Assembly: GCA_023428645.1 (NCBI GenBank) | Contig: JAEYXD010000033.1 | Span: 1 to 6,205 of the forward strand | Source of the DNA: Pseudomonadota bacterium | Lineage (GTDB): Bacteria; Pseudomonadota; Gammaproteobacteria; Steroidobacterales; Steroidobacteraceae | Length of the DNA: 6,205 nt | Direction: 5' to 3' | Shown here: positions 1-6,205 of the stretch, in pieces | Position numbering within the stretch: the stretch's first letter is position 1 | Layout of the letters: each line of letters begins with the position of its first letter | Notes under the pieces: model-generated | The model's database searches: none | The model's input: only the letters and a program-made list of their open reading frames with translations | What the model was told of the DNA's origin: nothing | Program-made: the position numbers and the translations under genes

Positions 1-566
1 TCGCCTCCACGGTGCGCGCACTCGAGCGGCAGGACGGGCCGACGATTCTCGTCGGTCACTCATGGGGCGGAACGGTGATCACCGAAGCAGGCACGCACCC
101 GAACGTCGTTGGCCTGGTCTACGTATCCGCGCTCGCACCCGATGCCGGAGAGTCGACGGCTCAGCTTTACAAGGGTTTCGCCGCGACGCCTGAATTCGTC
201 ATCGACACGCACAAGGACGGATTCGGATTCTTGAGCTTGCAGAAATTCAAAGCGGGCTTCGCGCACGACGTCGGCGACGCGGATGCGGCGTTCATGCGCG
301 ATTCGCAAGTGCCGATCAACATGTCGGCGTTCGCGACCGTCGTCAAGAATGCAGCGTGGCGCACGAAGCCGAGCTGGGCCGTGATCGCGACGGAGGACAA
401 GGCCTTCGATCAAGCGATGCTGATCCACATGGCGGAGCGCATCGGGGCGGACATCACCAAAGTCCCGGGCAGCCATTCAGTCTTCATGACGCAAGCCAAA
501 GTCGTCTCGGACACGATCGATCGTGCCGCGAAGCAGGCGACTGCGAAGGTCAGGCCGAAGGAGTGA
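1..566 (+). CDS. alpha/beta-fold hydrolase, C-terminal part (5' end outside window)
   Basis: The reading frame is open to the left edge, so the N-terminus is missing and the GTG at 12 is not a credible start; residues below are counted from it. The nucleophile elbow GHSWGG lies at residues 15-20, with Ser17 as the expected catalytic serine. It follows a hydrophobic strand (TILV) and precedes a TVITEAG helix typical of the Abhydrolase_6 family. A second conserved stretch, LVYVSALAPDAGES (residues 35-48), is characteristic of small esterase-like members. The rest of the triad is plausibly Asp129 (ATEDKAF) and His155 (GSHSVF), in the expected order. Family members are usually about 230-270 residues, many of them secreted, so perhaps 50-80 residues are missing, including the oxyanion-hole HG motif and any signal peptide. 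The substrate cannot be read from the sequence; esterase or haloperoxidase-like names would be guesses. The fold is confident, the specific function is not. Confidence 0.88.
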   Translation, partial: ASTVRALERQDGPTILVGHSWGGTVITEAGTHPNVVGLVYVSALAPDAGESTAQLYKGFAATPEFVIDTHKDGFGFLSLQKFKAGFAHDVGDADAAFMRDSQVPINMSAFATVVKNAAWRTKPSWAVIATEDKAFDQAMLIHMAERIGADITKVPGSHSVFMTQAKVVSDTIDRAAKQATAKVRPKE

Positions 567-778
567 GTGCTCGGGCGCGCGAAGGTGGGGTCGTTCGACT
601 CCACTTTCGGCGCCGATCTCGCCAGCATCGCGTTGCCGTCGACCATGGCGGCCGCTCGCTCGACACTGCTCGGTGTCCCGCGATCATCGATCGCGTGACA
701 GTATCCCGAATGCGATGGCGCTTCCCGCAGTCCTACTCCATGCTATGAGCATCATGCGACCTGCACAGATCAGCATCG
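567..778. other. intergenic gap with no recognisable gene
   Basis: This 212-bp stretch separates the hydrolase stop from the start of the large sensor kinase. Frames open here on either strand look like overhangs of neighbouring shadows and have no recognisable protein features. It should contain the kinase promoter, but I see no convincing -35/-10 pair. A GTGACA at 695-700 has no -10 hexamer at normal spacing. The only clear structure is the palindrome at 679-695. A 13- to 16-codon ORF (ATG at 745 or 754, stop at 793-795) overlaps the kinase start in another frame. Confidence 0.6.
679..695. promoter_or_regulatory. perfect 7-bp inverted repeat, possible operator or weak terminator
   Basis: The arms CGCGATC (679-685) and GATCGCG (689-695) are exact reverse complements around a 3-nt ATC spacer. 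It lies 113 bp after the hydrolase stop and 84 bp before the sensor kinase start. A dyad here could be a regulator binding site. As a hairpin it could end hydrolase transcription, but no T-tract follows, which argues against a classical intrinsic terminator. GATC-rich dyads also arise by chance in this type of sequence, so confidence is low. Confidence 0.25.
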
Positions 779-3700
779 ATGCCGGCTTCACGTAAACCGA
801 CACCATCGCTCCTTCGAACTTGGATCGCCGGCCTGGGATTGTTCTTGGGCACGCTGCCGCTCGCATACGGCGCCGATGCCGGACGTACCCTGGCGGAGCT
901 GGAGCACACGGGCTGGACACTGGCCGATGGCGCGCCCGGCCAGATCGGAGCCATTGCGCAAACGGCGGACGGCTATCTGTGGATTGCGTCCGGAGCGTAT
1001 TTGTACAGGTTCGATGGCGTGCGCTTCGTACGCTATGCGTTTCCAAGCGACTTCGGTGCTGGTGTTGTCTCATCGCTCCTGGGCGATGCCAACGGTCAAC
1101 TCTGGGTCGGCTTCTTGCGGGGCAGCATCGCACTCATTCGCCCGGACGGCTTGCGCCACTTCAGCACGGCGGATGGATTGCCGGGCGGAGTGATTTACGG
1201 CTTGGCGAGCGACAGCGCCGGAGGAATCTGGGCGGCGACGAGTGAGGGCCTTGCGCACTGGGACGGTTCTCGTTGGCTGCCTGGGTCGACGCTCGGGTTC
1301 ACCGCGTCCAACGTCCACGGAATATTCGTCGCTCGCGACGACACTGTCTGGGCGAGCGCCGATGGACAGATCTTTCGCCGTGCACCGAGCTCGGATCGCT
1401 TCGAAAAGATTTCTATCGCCGTGGGATGGGTGGCGAGATTCGCTCAGGCCCCTGATGGCGCGTTGTGGATCGCCGAACGCGACAATGGTCCCGTGCGTCC
1501 CATCGTCGCACCGAATGGTGAATTGATCGAGGCGCGGCGCAGCGGCCCAGTGGGCGCCACCGGGCTCGTTTTCGATCGTAGCGGCGCACTCTGGTTCAGC
1601 ACGCGAGGCAACGGGATTCATCGCATCGCGCGGCCGCACGATCGGGTCGCTCCGGACGCCGCGGAGAAGTTCACGGAGCGGGAGGGGCTTACGGCGGATT
1701 ACGCAACGACTCTGTTCGAGGATCGAAACGGGATCATATGGAGCGGAAGCAGTGCTGGGCTCGACCGCTTTCGAGCCTCACCGCTGATCCGGGGAGCGAT
1801 TCCAAGCGGGACGTACAACCTCGCGCTGGCTGCTGGCGGTGATGGCAGCATGTGGATCGGCTCTGCAAATCGGCCCGTCATGCGGCTACACGAACGAGCA
1901 GTGACGATGGCAGCAATGCCGCCGCCGGTCGGCGTAGCGCACACCGATCGGGACGGTGTGGTCTGGATGGCTGGACCCGCCGGGATCTGGCGCAGCGTGA
2001 ACGACACGCTGAAGAGAGTCACCGAGCTTCCGGTCCCCGCGAGCTCGGATCTTCGCGTTCGCGTATTGGTACGCGACGCCGCTGGTCGATTGTGGGTGGC
2101 CATAGATCGGCATGGACTCTTCCAATATCACAGCGACGCGAAATGGATCGCGGTGCCCCCGCCCACGGAAAATCCGCTGCACGTAATCCCAGTGATCGGC
2201 AACGTGGATGCGCAGGGTCGAGTGTGGCTTGGTTATCGCGACAATCTGCTCATGCGAATCGATGCGGACGGAACCATGCACCGCTTCACACCCGCGGAAG
2301 GCGTGGACATCGGGCATGTGACTTCGATCGCCCACGGTAAGCGTAGAACGTGGATCGGCGGGCTCAACGGTCTTGCGTATCTGCAGAATGATCGCGTCGT
2401 ACGCGTACGAATTTCCAACCTCGAGGATGTCAGCGGGGTGCACGGTCTGATAGAAACCGAGAACGGCGAGCTGTGGGCGCACGGGAGTGCCGGGTTGCTG
2501 CGTTTTTCCGCGGCCGAGATCGAACGCGCCATCAGCGCGCCAGATGCTCCCGTCGCGGCGCGCCCGATTCGCGGCGGCACGCTGCTCACGGAAGATGCCG
2601 TGATGATTCGTCCGCTTCCTACGATGGTCGCAGACCGGGAAGGGCGCCTGTGGCTTTCCACGAATCGCGGCCCCGTATGGCTCGACTTCGCGCAACTCGA
2701 CGCGACCTCGCAGGCGCCCGCGGCGCATCTCGAGACGCTGGTCGTCGACGGTGTGAGCTATCCGATCGACGGCGCAACGACGTTGCCGGCGCGGCCAGCG
2801 CGCATCACGTTTGGATTCACTGCGCTCGGCTCGCACGTGCCAGAGCAAGTGCGCTTCCGCTATCGCCTGGATGGCTACGATGAGAACTGGCAGCAGGCGG
2901 GAACGATGCGGCAAGCCACCTATACGGGTCTTGCGCCCGGCAAGTATCGGATTCAGATCGCCGCTGCAAACGGCGACGGCGCATGGAGCGAAGAACCGGC
3001 TACCGCTTCGTTCCACGTCCGACCTGCGTTCTATCAAACGAAAACCTTCCTCGCGCTGTGCATCTCGGCCGGGGCGCTGCTGCTGTGGACGCTCTATCGG
3101 ATCCGCCTGCGCATGCTCTCCGCGCGGCTGAGGTTCGCTTTGAACGAGCGACACGCCGAGCGCGAACGGATCGCCCGTGAGTTGCACGATACGTTGTTGC
3201 AGGGCTTTCATGCCCTGCAGCTCCGCTTCCATTCGGCGGCGAGGGGGCTCGATGCGAGCGTAACCGCCCGAGCGTCGATCGAGAGAGCGCTCGACCAGGC
3301 TGATGCGGTCCTCGCCGAAACACGCGACCGGGTGATGCAGCTTCGCGCCAAGGACATCATTGATCTCCCCGACGCCTTGCAAGCGCTCGGAGAAGCCCTC
3401 GTCACCGAGCGAGGCGTGCAGTTTCATTTCAGGCAAGAAGGCCCGCCCGTGCAGCTGGGGCCCTTCGTCAGCGAGGAGATCTACCTTATTGCTCGCGAAG
3501 CATTGACGAACGCGCTCCAGCATGCCGATCCACGGTGCATCGAAGTGCTGATCGAGCAAGGACGCCGCGAATTCAGGCTGATCGTTCGTGACGATGGTTG
3601 CGGCCTGCCCGATGAGGTGCTCATCAGCGGCGTGCGCGATGGGCACTGGGGCATACCTGGCATGCGCGAACGAGCGCAGCGGATCCGGGCCCGACTGCAC

Positions 3701-3784
3701 ATTCGCGCTCGTGCCGAAGGCGGCAGTGAAGTCGAGCTGAATGCCTCGATGACGATGCTTGCTCGATACGAACCTGCTTCTTAG
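779..3784 (+). CDS. periplasmic double-propeller sensor histidine kinase (Reg_prop / Y_Y_Y / HisKA_3 / HATPase_c)
   Basis: A 1001-residue membrane-bound sensor kinase, expected to bind a ligand in the periplasm and phosphorylate a NarL/LuxR-type response regulator. Residues 11-31 form a signal peptide or anchor after an Arg/Lys-rich start, with likely cleavage at AYG|AD (31/32). From about 60 to 640 there are fourteen repeats of the Reg_prop type (D-x-x-G-x-[LIV]-W). The marker tryptophans are at 68, 109, 151, 191, 230, 272, 321, 359, 396, 439, 483, 525, 566 and 625. A Y_Y_Y domain spans about 675-750 (YRLDGYDENW at 695-704), followed by a membrane helix at about 757-773. The HisKA_3 dimerisation helix carries ELHDTLLQG with phospho-acceptor His803. 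The ATPase shows an N box (Asn911), a D box DDGCGLP (938-944) and a G box GHWGIPGM (955-962). There is no C-terminal receiver, unlike the hybrid relatives. The ATG at 779 is the first in-frame ATG after the stop at 746-748 and leads directly into the signal peptide, but no good Shine-Dalgarno precedes it. The ligand and partner are unknown. Confidence 0.95.
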   Translation: MPASRKPTPSLLRTWIAGLGLFLGTLPLAYGADAGRTLAELEHTGWTLADGAPGQIGAIAQTADGYLWIASGAYLYRFDGVRFVRYAFPSDFGAGVVSSLLGDANGQLWVGFLRGSIALIRPDGLRHFSTADGLPGGVIYGLASDSAGGIWAATSEGLAHWDGSRWLPGSTLGFTASNVHGIFVARDDTVWASADGQIFRRAPSSDRFEKISIAVGWVARFAQAPDGALWIAERDNGPVRPIVAPNGELIEARRSGPVGATGLVFDRSGALWFSTRGNGIHRIARPHDRVAPDAAEKFTEREGLTADYATTLFEDRNGIIWSGSSAGLDRFRASPLIRGAIPSGTYNLALAAGGDGSMWIGSANRPVMRLHERAVTMAAMPPPVGVAHTDRDGVVWMAGPAGIWRSVNDTLKRVTELPVPASSDLRVRVLVRDAAGRLWVAIDRHGLFQYHSDAKWIAVPPPTENPLHVIPVIGNVDAQGRVWLGYRDNLLMRIDADGTMHRFTPAEGVDIGHVTSIAHGKRRTWIGGLNGLAYLQNDRVVRVRISNLEDVSGVHGLIETENGELWAHGSAGLLRFSAAEIERAISAPDAPVAARPIRGGTLLTEDAVMIRPLPTMVADREGRLWLSTNRGPVWLDFAQLDATSQAPAAHLETLVVDGVSYPIDGATTLPARPARITFGFTALGSHVPEQVRFRYRLDGYDENWQQAGTMRQATYTGLAPGKYRIQIAAANGDGAWSEEPATASFHVRPAFYQTKTFLALCISAGALLLWTLYRIRLRMLSARLRFALNERHAERERIARELHDTLLQGFHALQLRFHSAARGLDASVTARASIERALDQADAVLAETRDRVMQLRAKDIIDLPDALQALGEALVTERGVQFHFRQEGPPVQLGPFVSEEIYLIAREALTNALQHADPRCIEVLIEQGRREFRLIVRDDGCGLPDEVLISGVRDGHWGIPGMRERAQRIRARLHIRARAEGGSEVELNASMTMLARYEPAS

Positions 3785-3814
3785 CGCAGATTCCTCCTGT
3801 GGAGCCGTGCTTGC

Positions 3815-3831
3815 CTGCATCGAGAATGCAG
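3815..3831. terminator. small hairpin between convergent kinase genes
   Basis: CTGCAT (3815-3820) and ATGCAG (3826-3831) are exact reverse complements around a 5-nt loop. The hairpin lies within the 54-bp gap between the two convergent stop codons (TAG at 3782-3784 on plus; TGA read from 3841-3839 on minus). The position suits a shared bidirectional terminator. However, the stem is only 6 bp, mixed in GC content, and has no T-run on either side, so termination activity is speculative. Confidence 0.25.
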
Positions 3832-3838
3832 CGTGTTC

Positions 3839-4543
3839 TCATGCCCGCCTTGGCAAACGCAGCGTGAACGTGCTTCCCAGTTTCGGGCCGGCGCTGAATG
3901 CCCCCACGGTGCCGCCGTGTAGTTCGACGATGCGCTTGACGACGTTCAGACCGATACCCATCCCGCCGCGGGAGCGTGCGCGTGCCGACTCGGCCTGCAC
4001 GAATGGATCGAAGATCTGCGGAAGCACTTCGGCAGGGATGCCGATGCCGTGATCCACGACTTGCAGGCTGACGGCGTCGGGGCCGTCCTCCATGCCGATC
4101 TCGATGTGTCCGCCGCGCTCGCTGAACTTGGCCGAATTGTCGAGCAGATTCGTGAGTACTTGCGTAATGCGAAAGGGATCGACCTCAACGAGGACCGGCC
4201 GCGACGGTAGCAGCGATACCACCGTGAGGCGATCTGCGTCGAGCTGGGGGCGGCATGCGTCGAGCGCGGACTTGATCAGATCTCGGAGGTCGATCATTTC
4301 CTTGTGCAGGCGGTGTCTGCCGGACGCGAGATAGCCCACGTCCAGCAAGTCGTCCGAGAGGCGTGCGATTCGCAACACCTGGTGGTCGATCATCGCTCGC
4401 GCTTGCTCACGGCCGAGCGCAGAGGGCGCGTTGCCGTCCAGAACGCGAACGGCTGCTTGGATTGCCGCCAACGGATTGCGCAGCTCGTGGGCGACTGCGG
4501 CGAGAAATTCAACGCGAGCTGCTGGGAGAATAACTGCTTCCAT
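3839..4543 (-). CDS. short soluble sensor histidine kinase (HisKA + HATPase_c only)
   Basis: From the ATG at 4543 this is a 234-residue bare kinase core with no membrane segment and no PAS, GAF or HAMP input domain. The H box reads FLAAVAHELRNPLAAI, with phospho-acceptor His19. The classical HATPase_c domain shows an N box (LTNLLDNSAKFS, Asn136), a G1/D box DHGIGIP (Asp164), an F box FDPF (178-181) and a G2 box GGMGIGL (193-199), and it ends with GSTFTLRLP just before the stop. All catalytic motifs look intact, so it should be active if dimerised. It would sit in the cytoplasm and need an external input or partner. The frame continues open upstream to an ATG at 4714 (291 residues). Those extra 57 residues are rich in His, Arg and Asp and do not resemble a sensor domain, so I prefer 4543 although its Shine-Dalgarno is poor. 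The 4714 start has a slightly better GAAG upstream and cannot be excluded. No response regulator is adjacent. Confidence 0.88.
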   Translation of the reverse strand: MEAVILPAARVEFLAAVAHELRNPLAAIQAAVRVLDGNAPSALGREQARAMIDHQVLRIARLSDDLLDVGYLASGRHRLHKEMIDLRDLIKSALDACRPQLDADRLTVVSLLPSRPVLVEVDPFRITQVLTNLLDNSAKFSERGGHIEIGMEDGPDAVSLQVVDHGIGIPAEVLPQIFDPFVQAESARARSRGGMGIGLNVVKRIVELHGGTVGAFSAGPKLGSTFTLRLPRRA

Positions 4544-4671
4544 GGGGTGTGAATCTCGGTGGTCGAAGTTTCGAAGTACATCTTCAGTACACGGCTGCCC
4601 GCCGTGCGCGTCGTCGTGTGACTGTCCGGGCCCGCAGGCAGCGCGGTATCGCCGATCACGCTGATTCTCAT
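4544..4671 (-). other. alternative open frame overlapping the 5' end of the short kinase
   Basis: An ATG at 4671 on the minus strand opens a frame one step off from the kinase. It begins MRISVIGDTALPAGPDSH and stays open into the kinase gene as far as 4390. By hand count, about three quarters of its codons end in G or C over 4671-4540, against roughly two thirds in the kinase frame across the same bases. Its composition also looks more protein-like than the kinase-frame extension. After about 4540 it becomes an ordinary shadow of the kinase. It may be the displaced 5' end of the kinase (a frameshift near 4540), a remnant of another gene, a small upstream ORF, or chance. I do not recognise a family. 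Confidence 0.25.
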
Positions 4672-4714
4672 GTTTGCGGCCTGTGTGCGCGAATAACCGA
4701 TACGTGTTGGTCAT

Positions 4715-4959
4715 GGTTGCTTCAGACCGCTGAGCTTTCTTGTCGAAGGCGTTGGTAGTTTGGATGGCAGTCGCGTCGTGATCCGCGCGTCGAGGAACAC
4801 GACTCCACGATGGTGGCTTCCGCGTCGATGTGTTCGGATGAATCGAAACGACGACCAGCTCGCATTCAAATCAGGATGATTCCATCCGTCGCAGGCGCGT
4901 TCTAGCGGTTCGTCGGGGCCGCGCGCACAGTGATGCCGTTATCGAAACGAGAAATTCCT
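4715..4959. other. divergent intergenic region without recognisable gene
   Basis: The region lies between the minus-strand kinase ORF and the plus-strand oxidoreductase, so promoters for both should be here. I find no clear sigma-70 pair. A small inverted repeat, GGATG (4874-4878) and CATCC (4883-4887) around ATTC, sits 73 bp before the preferred oxidoreductase start and could be part of an operator, but a 5-bp arm is weak evidence. The frames that are open here are short and low in protein character. There is no tRNA or other RNA gene that I can see. Confidence 0.5.
4949..4952 (+). promoter_or_regulatory. ribosome binding site supporting the GTG start at 4960
   Basis: GAGA at 4949-4952 lies 7 nt before the GTG at 4960, a normal Shine-Dalgarno spacing. 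The earlier candidate starts, GTG at 4930 and ATG at 4933, are preceded only by GC-rich sequence without a clear purine motif. Together with the family-typical N-terminus beginning at 4960, this decides the start in favour of 4960, though the motif is short. Confidence 0.4.
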
Positions 4960-5943
4960 GTGAAGGCGATAGTACTGAGATCATTTGGCGGACCGGAAGC
5001 ATTCGAATGGTGCGACGTGCCGAAGCCCGTACCGCGCACTGGACAAGTGCTGGTGCGGGTACATGCAACTTCCATCAATCCGCTGGATTATCAGATCCGA
5101 AGGGGTGACTACGCCGATCTCGTGTCGTTGCCCAGCATCACGGGGCACGACGTTTCGGGCGTCGTCGAAGAAGTCGGCGCCGGAGTGAGCACCTTCTCTC
5201 CAGGTGACGAAGTCTGGTACACCCCGCAAATATTCGATGGCCCGGGAAGCTATGCCGAATACCACGTTGCGGCCGAAGGCATCGTCGGGAGAAAGCCGCC
5301 CTCGTTGAGCCATCTCGAGGCTGCAGGCCTGACGTTGGTCGGCGGAACGGCTTGGGAAGCGCTGGTCGTGCGCGCTGCGTTACGAGTGGGAGAATGCATC
5401 CTGGTACACGGTGGCGCGGGAGGAGTCGGCCACGTCGCCATCCAACTCGCCAAAGCCATGGGGGCAAGAGTGTTCACGACCGTGCGGGAAGCAAATGTCG
5501 AGTTCGCGCGAAGCTTGGGGGCGGATGTCGTCATCGACTATGAAAAGGAGGACTACGTCGGTGCCGTCATGCGGGAAACGGACGGTCGTGGAGTCGATGT
5601 CGTGTTCGACACCATCGGTGGCGACGCATTGTCGCGCAACTCCGAGACTCTGGCCCAACTTGGCCGCGTCGTCACGATCGTGGACACGGCGCAGCCACAA
5701 AACCTCATTCAGGCCTGGGGCAAGAATGCGAGCTATCACTTCGTCTTTACGCGACAGAATCGCGGCAAGCTCGATGAGCTGAGCGCACTCGTGGAGCGTG
5801 GCCAACTACGTCCGCACATTGGCGCGGTCTATTCGCTTGCCGAGATTCCGCTCGGCCATGCCCGATTCCAGAGTCCTCATCATGGTGTCCGGGGAAAGAT
5901 CGCGATCGCAGTGGCGCCATCGAGTCACATCGAAAGTTTGTAA
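4960..5943 (+). CDS. zinc-free medium-chain dehydrogenase/reductase, quinone-oxidoreductase-like
   Basis: A cytoplasmic NAD(P)H-dependent oxidoreductase of the MDR superfamily, 327 residues from the GTG at 4960. That start gives VKAIVLRSFGGPEAFE, the usual beginning of the quinone reductase/zeta-crystallin-like branch; upstream starts at 4930 or 4933 would add 9-10 atypical residues. The GroES-like N-terminal domain includes ATSINPLDYQIRRGDY and the ITGHDVSGVVEEVGAGV segment, with GDEVW following. The cofactor-binding Rossmann fold shows VHGGAGGVG (149-157) followed by IQLAKAMGA and SLGADVVIDY. GRGVDVVFDTIGG and the C-terminal RGKIAIAV are also family-typical. The structural zinc Cys cluster of alcohol dehydrogenases is absent, and GHD replaces the GHE of zinc enzymes, which supports a zinc-independent reductase acting on quinones or enones. 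The full length matches the family. The exact substrate and NADPH versus NADH preference cannot be decided here. It is transcribed divergently from the short kinase. Confidence 0.93.
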   Translation: MKAIVLRSFGGPEAFEWCDVPKPVPRTGQVLVRVHATSINPLDYQIRRGDYADLVSLPSITGHDVSGVVEEVGAGVSTFSPGDEVWYTPQIFDGPGSYAEYHVAAEGIVGRKPPSLSHLEAAGLTLVGGTAWEALVVRAALRVGECILVHGGAGGVGHVAIQLAKAMGARVFTTVREANVEFARSLGADVVIDYEKEDYVGAVMRETDGRGVDVVFDTIGGDALSRNSETLAQLGRVVTIVDTAQPQNLIQAWGKNASYHFVFTRQNRGKLDELSALVERGQLRPHIGAVYSLAEIPLGHARFQSPHHGVRGKIAIAVAPSSHIESL

Positions 5944-5961
5944 ATTCTTTCGGCCGTCAAC

Positions 5962-5976
5962 ATCCCCCTGAGGGAT
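5962..5976 (+). terminator. weak hairpin after the oxidoreductase
   Basis: ATCCC (5962-5966) pairs with GGGAT (5972-5976) around a 5-nt loop, starting 19 bp after the oxidoreductase stop codon (5941-5943). A second small dyad, CGGTT/AACCG around TGC, follows at 5993-6005. The positions suit transcription termination, but both stems are 5 bp and no T-tract follows, so this is only a candidate. Confidence 0.2.
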
Positions 5977-5985
5977 CCACGATTC

Positions 5986-6205
5986 ATGAGATCGGTTTGC
6001 AACCGGTTCACAGCGATACAGGTTCGTGAACGACAGCAAAGGCACAGTCCGCATCGAGCACTGACATACAAGATCGCGCTCCGGTTCTCGGGCATCGTGA
6101 CGCGCAGATTTTGTTCTCCATACCAGCTCGAGAGGATCAACGTGGGTCAGCCTGAGCATGTCGGACCGTGCAACGCCTCATGGGCGCGCCAGATGAAGCT
6201 TGTTG
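5986..6205 (+). CDS. possible start of an unrecognised ORF, open to the right edge
   Basis: The ATG at 5986 begins a frame with no stop for 73 codons to the window end, starting MRSVCNRFTAIQVRERQQ. A GAGG at 5970-5973 lies upstream, 12 nt from the ATG, which is rather long for a Shine-Dalgarno. It is the same frame as the oxidoreductase and remains open from that gene's stop. The sequence is rich in Arg, Gln and His and has no motif I recognise, and third-position GC is only modest, so chance openness in GC-rich DNA is quite possible. Two minus-strand frames cover the same region with equally little protein character. Apart from these and the small dyads, I see nothing definite between 5944 and 6205. 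Confidence 0.2.
   Translation, partial: MRSVCNRFTAIQVRERQQRHSPHRALTYKIALRFSGIVTRRFCSPYQLERINVGQPEHVGPCNASWARQMKLV

Noticed and set aside
60..476. 138-codon minus-strand frame over the hydrolase
   Set aside because: The plus strand encodes a complete Ser-Asp-His order of the alpha/beta hydrolase fold, and the minus product is Arg-rich with no domain.
1070..1639. 189-codon minus-strand frame inside the sensor kinase
   Set aside because: It is a shadow of the propeller-coding region, with low-complexity Arg/Ala-rich composition and no motif.
2397..2410. 14-bp perfect palindrome TCGTACGCGTACGA
   Set aside because: It lies deep inside the propeller-coding sequence, where it encodes an ordinary V-V-R-V-R strand. 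There is no reason to assign a regulatory role.
1886..3820. 644-codon stop-free frame on the minus strand, antisense to the large sensor kinase
   Set aside because: The plus frame has unmistakable domains and signature motifs throughout. The antisense product is rich in Arg, His and Gln with no recognisable domain, as expected from the mirror of a GC-rich gene.
4304..4758. Plus-strand frames opposite the short kinase
   Set aside because: They are antisense to intact H, N, D and G boxes of the kinase and show no protein signatures.
5806..6159. 117-codon minus-strand frame at the right end
   Set aside because: Half of it overlaps the well-supported oxidoreductase antisense, and the remainder has no recognisable motif or good ribosome binding site.
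1..6205. Possible mobile element, CRISPR array or tRNA
   Set aside because: I saw no terminal inverted repeats, transposase or integrase motifs, regularly spaced direct repeats or cloverleaf structure on either strand.

Overview
The window is GC-rich bacterial DNA. It has long, tightly packed ORFs, mixed ATG/GTG starts and signalling-protein families that are common in free-living Pseudomonadota. Orders such as Xanthomonadales, Steroidobacterales or Burkholderiales would fit, but this is inferred from gene types and composition only; no taxonomic marker gene is present.

Layout, left to right. (1) The C-terminal part of an alpha/beta-fold hydrolase runs in from the left edge and ends at 566 (+). 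(2) A 212-bp gap carries one short perfect palindrome. (3) A 1001-residue periplasm-facing sensor histidine kinase (779-3784, +) has a signal peptide, fourteen propeller-type repeats, a Y_Y_Y domain, a membrane helix and a NarL-type (HisKA_3/HATPase) kinase core. (4) A 54-bp convergent gap contains a small hairpin. (5) A short soluble histidine kinase core (HisKA + HATPase_c) lies on the minus strand, with a convincing core at 3839-4543 and an ambiguous 5' end reaching up to 4714. (6) A gap of about 245 bp contains no recognisable gene. (7) A zinc-free medium-chain (quinone-reductase-like) oxidoreductase occupies about 4960-5943 (+). (8) The last 262 bp have no confident gene, only a weak ORF open to the right edge.

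How the parts relate. The two kinases belong to different classes: a HisKA_3 membrane sensor and a classical HisKA soluble kinase. They are transcribed towards each other, and neither carries a receiver domain. No response regulator lies in the window, so both look orphan on this evidence. The hydrolase and the oxidoreductase are common accessory enzymes, and nothing in the sequence ties them mechanistically to the kinases. The points most worth a second look are the 14-repeat double-propeller sensor, the kinase pair without a regulator, and the frame conflict at the 5' end of the small kinase. I see no RNA gene, CRISPR array, insertion sequence or clear mobile element, and no convincing evidence of an undescribed system.
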